From the NCBI GenBank assembly GCA_964432205.1, contig CAYSMK010000013.1, positions 62,001 through 126,000 on the forward strand: a stretch of 64,000 nucleotides of DNA, in the 5' to 3' direction. The DNA comes from Geomobilibacter sp964432205. GTDB lineage: Bacteria; Desulfobacterota; Desulfuromonadia; Geobacterales; DSM-12255. The notes under the pieces are model-generated. The model saw only the letters and a list, made by a program, of their open reading frames with translations. It was not told the DNA's origin and did not search any database. Made by a program: the position numbers and the translations under genes. The first letter of the stretch is position 1. Every line of letters begins with the position of its first letter. Shown in pieces: positions 8,663-16,700 of the stretch.

Positions 8663-9436
8663 ATGGCTGGAGCAAACAAAACCGATTATTCCGTGAGAAC
8701 CGTGGACATCGTATTCGACATGTTGGAACTGATTATCGCTGAAGAGACGACGCAGCTAACCTTGCCGCGTCTCGCAGCTATATTGGATATCAGTAAGGAC
8801 AAGGCGTTTCGTATTCTGGCGACACTTGAAAAGCGGGGTCTGGTGGAAAAGGATACCGGAAGCGGAAAACTCCGTCTTGGCATCTGTGCCGTGGGACTTT
8901 CGCAGAAGATTCTGAACGGTACCAGTATCATCAAGCATGCCCATCCGGTTCTGGAAAACTTGGCAAAGAAGCACGATGAGGCAGCATACATGACCGTTTT
9001 GAAGGGGGATGAAGTGTTGTTCCTGGACATGGTCGACTGTGACCAGACGGTCAAGGCAGCTCCCTTGGTGGGACAGCTTTTTCCTTTTTTCAGCAATGCG
9101 GCCGGGAAGGCCATCAAGGCTCTTGAATTTCAGGACATGGAAAAAATGATCAAGAGTGGGAGGAGAAGCCGGGTTCCATGTGACTTGACACAGCTTCAAT
9201 GCGAACTGGACGACATCCGCAGAAAAGGGGTAGCAGTTGACTGTAACTGCCTGGGCGACGGTATCATCAGTGTTGCAATCGCGGTAAAAGATTACGCCGG
9301 CAAGGTCGTCGGCGCTCTGACAGTCTTGGGTCCTTCGTTCAGGATGCTGGCTGAACGCCTGGAAAACGAGATCATCCCATCCTTACGGGAGGGGGCTGAC
9401 ATGCTTTCGGCTAGATTCGGCTATGCACGCAGCTAA
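8663..9436 (+). CDS. IclR-family transcriptional regulator (copy 2)
   Basis: This 257-residue regulator is a paralogue of the one at 3947-4726, with the same winged helix (about residues 10-70, LPRLAAILDISKDKAFRIL) and effector domain (FLDMVDCDQTVKAAPLVG, GDGIISVAIAV). The start at 8663 matches the other copy's start in alignment; an in-frame ATG at 8639 would add eight residues, and neither has a strong ribosome site. It lies 107 bp upstream of a DUF485/ActP-like transporter operon, so it probably senses a small carboxylate and controls that operon (inference). The two copies keep nearly identical effector-pocket segments, suggesting related ligands. Confidence 0.9.
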   Translation: MAGANKTDYSVRTVDIVFDMLELIIAEETTQLTLPRLAAILDISKDKAFRILATLEKRGLVEKDTGSGKLRLGICAVGLSQKILNGTSIIKHAHPVLENLAKKHDEAAYMTVLKGDEVLFLDMVDCDQTVKAAPLVGQLFPFFSNAAGKAIKALEFQDMEKMIKSGRRSRVPCDLTQLQCELDDIRRKGVAVDCNCLGDGIISVAIAVKDYAGKVVGALTVLGPSFRMLAERLENEIIPSLREGADMLSARFGYARS

Positions 9437-9543
9437 TTAAAGTAGGTCAGTATCGCATCATGAAAGGGGGAGCGCCGCAGTTTGCTGAATGACGGAAGCG
9501 GGACGCCGCTTTACGAACAAACAATCACAGAAAGGAGTAATGT

Positions 9544-9849
9544 ATGGAGCAGCAGTACGACTGGGCAGCTATTGCCAGAAACCCGAAGTTCGTCGAACTT
9601 CACAGGAGGAAATCCGTTTTTCTCTTCGGCTGGTGGATCTTTTCAACGGTCTATTATTTCTTATTGCCGATCGGTGCTGCCTATACCCCCGGTCTCTTCA
9701 AGATCAAGGTCATCGGCGTTCTCAACTTTGGGTATATCTTCGCCCTTTCCCAGTTCATAGTTTCCTGGGCTCTTGCCCATTACTACGCCCATGTGGCCAA
9801 CAAGGATTTCGACCGGCTCACCCGTGAACTGATCGACGAACTCAAGTAA
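9544..9849 (+). CDS. DUF485 membrane protein (YjcH-like partner of ActP)
   Basis: This 101-residue protein has two membrane helices (about residues 27-48 and 58-82) and the family opening NPKFVELHRRKS. It belongs to DUF485, the family of E. coli YjcH, which is encoded with the acetate permease ActP. The next gene, 11 bp downstream, is an ActP-like symporter, exactly the known arrangement. AGAAAGGAG lies six bases before the ATG. Its role is presumably accessory to the symporter; the mechanism in the family is unclear. Confidence 0.88.
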   Translation: MEQQYDWAAIARNPKFVELHRRKSVFLFGWWIFSTVYYFLLPIGAAYTPGLFKIKVIGVLNFGYIFALSQFIVSWALAHYYAHVANKDFDRLTRELIDELK

Positions 9850-9860
9850 AGGAGGACTAC

Positions 9861-11837
9861 ATGATAAAGAAAATGTTCGTAGGTTTTGCACTAGCCCTCG
9901 CACTGGGTTCCGTCGCCATCGCAGCCGAGCCGTCCAAGGATACCGTCGGCACCCCTGCCGGTAATGCTCCGGTTATCAGTGCCGTTTCCGCTCCGGCAGC
10001 CCCGACAGCTGCTCCAGTTGCTACTCCAACAGCTGCGCCGCTGACCAAGAAGAAGGAACTGAAGGCTAACAAGGCCATTACCCTGACAATGTTCGCCGTC
10101 ATCATCGGCATCACGATGTGTGTTGTCGTGTGGGCTGCCAGGCAGACCAAAACCGCTGCCGACTTCTACGCTGCCGGCGGCGGCATCACCGGTACCCAGA
10201 ACGGTTGGGCCATTGCCGGTGATTACATGTCGGCAGCCTCCTTTCTGGGGATTTCCGGTCTGATCTCGCTCTACGGTTATGACGGTTTCATGTATTCCGT
10301 CGGGTGGCTGGTAGCCTACATCACGGTGCTCCTGATCATCGCCGAGCCGTGCCGGAACGCCGGCAAGTATACGTTGGGTGACATCCTCTCCTTCCGGACC
10401 AATCCCAAACCGGTCCGCGCCGTGGCTGCCATCTCCACCGTGGCCGTTTCCACCTTCTATCTGACAGCCCAGATGGTCGGCGCCGGCAAGCTGATGGCAC
10501 TCCTGGTTGGTGTCCCCTACAGGACCTCAATCATTGGCGTTGGCATACTGATGGTCGGCTACGTCGTTTTCGGCGGCATGACCGCCACCACCTGGGTCCA
10601 GATCATCAAGGCCGGTCTGCTCATGTCCGGAGCCTTCCTGCTCTCCGTACTGGTCATGGCCAAGGCAAATTTCAACCCGATCGGCTTTTTCACCGATATC
10701 GTCAACAACCCCTTTATCCAGGACCACGTCTCCAAGATGGTACTGAAGGACGGCATCACGCTGGCCGGTGCTGATGCCGGTCAACGCTTCCTTGAGCCCG
10801 GCCTTTTTCTCAAGAAACCACTCGATCAGATTTCCCTCGGCATGGCCCTGGTGCTCGGCACCGCCGGCATGCCGCACATCCTGATGCGTTTCTTTACCGT
10901 TCCTACCGCTCAGGCAGCCCGCAAATCGGTCATCATCGCCATGTGGATCATCGGCGGCTTCTACGTCCTGACTACCCTGCTCGGATTCGGCGCCGCTATT
11001 CATCTTACCCCCCAGGGAATCACCGCCGTTGACAAAGGCGGCAATATGGCCACCCTGCTCCTTGCTCAGCAGATGGGCGCCGATATCGCCCCAATCGTCG
11101 GCGATATTTTCCTGGCCTTTCTTTGCTCGGTTGCCTTCGCCACCATCCTGGCGGTCGTTTCTGGTCTGGTCCTTGCTGCATCCGCTGCGATTGCCCACGA
11201 CATCTATGTCAACGTGATCAAGGACGGTCACGCCGATCAGCACGAGCAGGTCATGGCCGCCCGTATTACCTCGCTGGTAGTTGGCGCCTTCGGCATCGTC
11301 ATCGGCATCATGGCCGAGAAGGCCAACGTTGCCCATCTGGTGGCACTGGCCTTCGCCGTTGCCTCTTCCGGAAACCTGCCGGTAGTTTTTCTGTCGCTGT
11401 TCTGGAAGAGATTCAACACCGCCGGCGTCATCTCCGGCCTGGTAGTGGGTACCATCGTCTCGATCTCCCTTGTGATGGTTTCTCCCAACATGACCTATCC
11501 CAAAGTGGTAGCGGCCGGTGCGCAGAAGACCATCGAGGCCCTGGAGAAGAAGCAGGCCGCATTGCCGCCGGGAACCATGCTTGAGGAAATGGATGCCAAG
11601 GCGCTTGCCAAGGCCAGGGAAGATTACGAGAAGAACAAGGACGGCAAGTCCATGATGGGGCTCGACAAGCCACTCTTCGGCCTCAAAAACCCTGGAATTG
11701 TCTCAATACCGATTGGCTTCATTGCCGCTATACTCGGCTGTCTGGCATTTCCCAGCAGGCGCTCCGAGGAAATGTGGGACGAGATCTACGTCCGTCAGAA
11801 CACTGGCATCGGCATGGCCAAGGCCATTGATCACTGA
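9861..11837 (+). CDS. actP: ActP-like cation/acetate symporter
   Basis: This 658-residue SSS-family transporter opens with a cleavable-looking signal peptide (residues 1-21, ending SVAIAAE). A Pro/Ala-rich spacer follows (about 25-60), and then the symporter core. The core has GDYMSAASFLGISGLI (about residues 117-132), LTAQMVGAGKLM and AGMPHILMRFFTVP (about 335-348). The signal peptide and the DUF485 partner match E. coli ActP. A hydrophilic insertion rich in Lys and Glu (about 550-600) precedes the last helix. The probable role is Na+-coupled uptake of acetate, the preferred electron donor of Geobacter. AAAGGAGGACTAC precedes the ATG, and a strong terminator follows. Confidence 0.88.
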   Translation: MIKKMFVGFALALALGSVAIAAEPSKDTVGTPAGNAPVISAVSAPAAPTAAPVATPTAAPLTKKKELKANKAITLTMFAVIIGITMCVVVWAARQTKTAADFYAAGGGITGTQNGWAIAGDYMSAASFLGISGLISLYGYDGFMYSVGWLVAYITVLLIIAEPCRNAGKYTLGDILSFRTNPKPVRAVAAISTVAVSTFYLTAQMVGAGKLMALLVGVPYRTSIIGVGILMVGYVVFGGMTATTWVQIIKAGLLMSGAFLLSVLVMAKANFNPIGFFTDIVNNPFIQDHVSKMVLKDGITLAGADAGQRFLEPGLFLKKPLDQISLGMALVLGTAGMPHILMRFFTVPTAQAARKSVIIAMWIIGGFYVLTTLLGFGAAIHLTPQGITAVDKGGNMATLLLAQQMGADIAPIVGDIFLAFLCSVAFATILAVVSGLVLAASAAIAHDIYVNVIKDGHADQHEQVMAARITSLVVGAFGIVIGIMAEKANVAHLVALAFAVASSGNLPVVFLSLFWKRFNTAGVISGLVVGTIVSISLVMVSPNMTYPKVVAAGAQKTIEALEKKQAALPPGTMLEEMDAKALAKAREDYEKNKDGKSMMGLDKPLFGLKNPGIVSIPIGFIAAILGCLAFPSRRSEEMWDEIYVRQNTGIGMAKAIDH

Positions 11838-11866
11838 TTTTCTCCGCCAGAGAGTGAAATGTTATA

Positions 11867-11887
11867 GGGGGCTATGCCCCCTTTTTT
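11867..11887 (+). terminator. Strong intrinsic terminator of the DUF485-ActP operon
   Basis: GGGGGC and GCCCCC form a 6-bp stem with the loop TAT, directly followed by six T residues and a further T-rich run. It lies 30 bp after the symporter stop codon. This is a textbook rho-independent terminator. Confidence 0.92.
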
Positions 11888-11957
11888 CGCCTTTTTAACG
11901 CGTATCCTCTGGTGGCAAACCATTACCTCCCCCAATGAATAGTGACTCCCTCCTCCG

Positions 11958-13715
11958 CTATAGCCGGGCTTCCATCTCCACAATCGGTCTGATATTCGGG
12001 AACATGGCGCGAGCACGCCGATAGAGGGTAGCAGCGCCTTCCTGGTTTCCAACATACAGAAGAGCCATGACTAATCCTCTGTAGATCTCTGGTTGGTCGG
12101 GTTTATTTGCCAACGCAGTGAAAAGATGTTCAATGGCCTGTTCGGGGTTCCCCGTGTCGAGACAGAGCATCCCCATTTCATATACCGGATGGACTAGTTG
12201 CGGGTTCCTTTGTGCCTGCTCCTTGAGTACGCCCAGCGCTTCAGTAACTCTACCCCTGTCGCGAAGGACGTGGGCAAGAGAGACATAATTACCGTAACGA
12301 TTCGGACTCTTGGCGATGGCATCGCGCCAGAATAATTCGTCGTCCTGCCAGGTACGATTCCGTGCCACAGTGGCCACTGCCAGAATGACGACAATGAATG
12401 ATGTCAGCCCCCCCGTGGCACGTGCTGTCCACGGCGAAGCGACGTTGCTTCGTCCTGAAATGAGCCCTCCCAATCCATACACCACAGCGCAAAAGAAACC
12501 AATCGAGGGGAGATAGAGGCGGTATTCGAAGATTACACTATTGATCGGGATGACACTCGACTCAACAGATAGGGTTACAAAGAACCAGATAATACCGAAC
12601 GCTGTCATGCGCATGCAGAGGCAGGTCCGGCCGTGGAGATTGCGTGACCGCCGGATGAGGTACAGAGCACCCAGCGCCAGCATGAGCAGGAAGAGCCCCG
12701 ATAAGAACACTTCAGGCTGTCCTATGCTGTCATATCTCGGGAACTGCCTGTCCAGGTGCAGGTCGTAGGGGACGAAGAGAATGCGCAGGTAGGTGACTAT
12801 GACCCGCAGTTGGGTAACGAAATACTGATACGACGAAGTTCCCCCTTCAGTATTCATCAGGTTTACCGAATCTACCAGCGCACCGGAGAGAGACCCTGAC
12901 GACTGTATGGTCATGCCCGTGATTCGGATGGGAATGACTGCCATCGTTATCAGGAACGGGGAGAGTATGCTAAGGCGGGCTTTCAGGCGGTCACTGAAAA
13001 ACATCATCTCTATGAAGGTCAGCATCAAGGGGAGCGTGAAGCATATTTCCTTAGAATACATGCCTGCTACAGTCGCGGCCAGGGCGCCGGCATACGGGAG
13101 CCATCCACGATTGCGGCCTCTCCTCCAGACAATATACAGAAAGGTGGCCAGCAGGTACCAAAAAGTAGCCAGGGAGGCCATTCTCTGGGTGATATAGGTG
13201 ACTACGTTCGTCTGTACGGGATGAACGGCAAAGAGGAGGGTTGCAACAAATGCCGACGTATTTGCCAAGCATGCCATTCTCCTTCTTTCAGCAGGATAGG
13301 AGTATTGGTTATCTATCAACTGACCTGCCAGAGCCGAAAGCAGCAGATACAGGAGAATGGCGTTGGCGATGTGCAGCCCGATGTTGACGACATGATACCC
13401 CGTTACGCTGAAGCCATGCAGGGTGTAATTGATGCCGAATGACAAGTAGCTGAGGGGTCTGGTTGTGACATTGTTCACCACATCTGCATCGACGTTCGTG
13501 ATGTCAATGCGGGTAGGGGAGAGTATGTTCCGCATGTCACGAACGGCAGGGTTGTCCTGTATGTACGTATAATCATCGAATATGAACGGAACGTTCAAGC
13601 TGTTGAAGTACACTGAGAAGACGACAACCGCCAGGAATGCAGTGACGAAATGTCTATTCCCCACCACCGTTATGAGTGCCGACAGTCTGAACTGATAAGC
13701 TTTTCTTATGCCCAT
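11958..13715 (-). CDS. Multi-pass membrane protein with GT-C-like fold and C-terminal TPR repeats
   Basis: This 585-residue protein has about 9-11 membrane helices (residues about 20-470). A TPR region follows (about 480-585: NRYGNYVSLAHVLRDRGR, PVYEMGMLCLDTGNPEQA). Near the N-terminus, FIFDDYTYIQDNPAVR carries a DD pair in the first outer loop, typical of GT-C glycosyltransferases of the TMTC/PMT type. Such enzymes move sugar from a lipid carrier to protein outside the cytoplasm. The start at 13715 is chosen because a longer frame to 13811 runs back through an inverted repeat; no good ribosome site is visible. The gene follows the giant cytochrome on the same strand, so glycosylation of an exported protein is possible but speculative. 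Confidence 0.7.
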   Translation of the reverse strand: MGIRKAYQFRLSALITVVGNRHFVTAFLAVVVFSVYFNSLNVPFIFDDYTYIQDNPAVRDMRNILSPTRIDITNVDADVVNNVTTRPLSYLSFGINYTLHGFSVTGYHVVNIGLHIANAILLYLLLSALAGQLIDNQYSYPAERRRMACLANTSAFVATLLFAVHPVQTNVVTYITQRMASLATFWYLLATFLYIVWRRGRNRGWLPYAGALAATVAGMYSKEICFTLPLMLTFIEMMFFSDRLKARLSILSPFLITMAVIPIRITGMTIQSSGSLSGALVDSVNLMNTEGGTSSYQYFVTQLRVIVTYLRILFVPYDLHLDRQFPRYDSIGQPEVFLSGLFLLMLALGALYLIRRSRNLHGRTCLCMRMTAFGIIWFFVTLSVESSVIPINSVIFEYRLYLPSIGFFCAVVYGLGGLISGRSNVASPWTARATGGLTSFIVVILAVATVARNRTWQDDELFWRDAIAKSPNRYGNYVSLAHVLRDRGRVTEALGVLKEQAQRNPQLVHPVYEMGMLCLDTGNPEQAIEHLFTALANKPDQPEIYRGLVMALLYVGNQEGAATLYRRARAMFPNIRPIVEMEARL

Positions 13716-13734
13716 ATTGGTCGCGTTCCCGCTT

Positions 13735-13779
13735 GCAAGTGACCCGGGTACCTTCATCGAAGGCACCCGGGTCACTTGC
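13735..13779 (-). repeat. Long inverted repeat after the cytochrome gene
   Basis: Two 20-base arms (13735-13754 and 13760-13779) pair with a single mismatch around the loop CATCG. The arms centre on GACCCGGGT. The repeat lies 14 bp downstream of the cytochrome stop codon and just before the TPR/GT-C gene. No U tract follows on either strand, so it may be a transcript-stabilising or factor-dependent stop structure rather than a classical terminator. Confidence 0.7.
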
Positions 13780-13792
13780 TCCGGCAAGATTG

Positions 13793-16700
13793 TTACAGTC
13801 TGTCGTGACAACTATGGCAGGAAGTTGCGCCTCCCGTGTCACCCCACTTGACGGTTTTGCCGTTGTGACACGCGATGTTGCTGCAGGTCTTGTTCGCACC
13901 GTCCCACTGAGTTACCGTTGAGAAAGATTTGAACGCGATGTCGTGGGATCCTGATTGCTTGTATCCGACCTGACGGCTCCAAAGTGTCTGGTCGTAACTC
14001 TGTTCCCTGAGTTGCGCCTTCGACCTTACCCTGATCGGGTTGAAGGCCACATCCACCCGGCCGCTGACATGTATCCGCTTGTCGGCAATCAGGTCGGCCG
14101 GATTCTGCGGAACTGTCCCGTGGCAGGCCACACATGCCTTGTTCCTGTCGTTGGCGTAGGTGGTGACGGTAGCGTAGTGGCACATGTTGCAGTTGATGGT
14201 GGTGGCCGTCCCGCCGTTGCCGTGGCTGCTGGTGGGCGTGTTGCCGACGTTGGCCAGACCGACCGTGCCGGTGAAGATGTTGTTGGTGTGGATGCCGGTC
14301 ACATGGCCGCCACTCACGTTGCTGAAGCCGAGGAAGTTCCTGCTGTAGTGTGCCGGCGAGCCTGGCTGGTTGACCGGGTCACTGGCGTTGGGGGAGTTGC
14401 CGTGACACATGGCGCATTTGTCGCCCGTGTATGCAGGACCATACCAGTCCGGAGAAACCATGAACTTCAGGTTTGCGGCATAGCCGTTACTGTGGCAATA
14501 GGATGCGGAGCAGCGGACGTTGGCCCCGCTCGTTCCGAAGACTCCCGACGGACCGTTGCCGGCTGCCAGACCGTCGGTCGTGGCCCCGTTTCTGGAGCGG
14601 AGATAGCCGACCGCCCCTCCACTGCCGGTGTTGATGCTGTTGATCGTTACATCGAGGGTGCCGTTGGCGTGTTTTGCACTATCCTGCGGATGGCAGTTCG
14701 AGCAGCCGAAGTCGTAGGCGACCGATGTTGACCGGCTAGCCGTAAAGTTGTAGAAACTTGGCGTCGCCGTCACATGTCTGCCGTGGGCGCCACTAGCCTG
14801 CAATGCGGCGAGTGGATGACAGCCGACGCAGGTGAGGGTGCTTCCCCACTGGGCGGAGTTGTTGTTGTGACAGGCGATGTTCGAACAGCTGCCGTACCCG
14901 TCGCTGCCTGCAGGGGTGCGGGGCTGTGAGTAGCTCGTACCCGAGCCTGACCCGCTGAAACTCACGTCGATGTAGCTGTCGGCATGACGGGTGCTGCCGC
15001 TTCCGGCACCGTTGTGGCAGGTGGCGCAAGCATACCGGGCGGTGTGCTTCACGTGGCTGGCGGTACCGGTCGTCTGCATGTCCTGGTGGCAGGCGGCGCA
15101 GCCGGCGACCGAACCTGCATTGCCCCAGATTGCCGAGCCGTAGACAGCCGGGCTACCGTTGCCGCCGCTCCCCTGGACATCGCTGTGACAGTAGATATTG
15201 GAGCAGGAACCGTAGCTCCCACCGAGCGGCTGACTGAGTGAGGAATACCGGTTGAACCCCTTGTAAAGGCCACTGCCAGGCATCTGCCAGATTACCTGTC
15301 CGTTCACATGGGTGGTGTCGGCCGGCTGCGGACCGTGACAATCGGAGCAGGAAAAGCCCTGGCTGGCCACATGCCTGGTATGGCTCCCCGTTGCCGGCGG
15401 GGAGGCCGCATCGCCGTGGCAGGCATTACAGGACGAGGTCTGGTTTGCCCCGACCCAGGATGGGGTCGAAATCTGGCCGTTCGAGCCGCTCCAGCCGCCG
15501 TGACAGTAGATGCTGCATGTCACCGTGTCAGGGGCCAGCGTCAGGGAGGTGCCCGCAGCGGTTTCCCATGATGGATAATTGCCGTTGCCGCTGAAACTGC
15601 CTGTTGCCACGCTTCCTTTGAAGCCGGGTACCGTGGTGCTGGTGACGTTGAAGCCGATCTGCAGTCTGTCGTCACCGCTGGTCATGGCTCCGCCGCCGTT
15701 GCTGTTGGCATGACAGGCGAGGCACTCCATTCCCCTCTGGCTGTGTGCCTGGTGGGAACCGGGCTGGCCGCTGAAGGTGATTGCGCCGGTGGCCAGCTCG
15801 GCGGTAGTCAGCGGCGGATTGCCGTGGCAGGCAGTGCACCCGCCGGCGCCATCGTATCTGAAGCCGCTGCGGTGGGTGTGGCAGAGCGTGCAGTCCCTGT
15901 TGTTGTAGTGGGAGGTCACGGCAAGCTTCACGGCGCTGTACTGATGAAACTTGGTCTGATGGTGGCAGACCTCGCAGACGTTTTGGGACTGGTTGGCAGC
16001 CAAACGCTGGTCGTTCCCGAATGTGCCGGGTGTGGTCATCTGCGAGGCGGTGATGCGGGAAAAGACTACGGGCCGGGAGCCGATGGGGGTTTCGATGGTC
16101 TCCAGGACCATCTTGATGTTGTTCGTGACGTCGTTGTGGCACCATGAGCAATCCCTGTCGGCACCCCAACTGCCGTATTTGGATTGAAGGTTCGGTCCGC
16201 TGTGCATCAGCGGGGTGTCGATGAGCGGGGTGGTGACGCCCACCACCTGAACCGGGTTGCCGGTGACCCCGTCGCTGTCCTGGTAAGTGGTTCTTACGTT
16301 GTAGGCACTGTTTGCCTGCAGACCGGTGATGGTTGCGGTGTAGGGACTCGCAGCATGGGGGAGTGTCTGCCAGGTGGTATAGGTCCCGGCGGTCGTGAGT
16401 TTGTACTCCACCAGCAGGGTGTTGCTGCCGTTGTCGTCGTTGCTGTACGGTGCGGTCAGGGTGATGGAGGAGGTGCTGCTCGCAACCCCGCTCACCGTTC
16501 CGGCCGTTGTCCCGGTCACGGCCGCCGACGGGGTCGCAACGTTCATTTCCTGCTGGGCCGTACCGACGATCCCGTCGCTGTCCTGGTAGGTGACGCGAAC
16601 AGTGTAGGAGGTAGAGGCCTGGAGACCGGTGATGGTCGTCGTGTAGGGACTGGCCGCATGGGAGATGGTCTGCCAGGTGGTGTAGGTGCCGGCGCTCGCC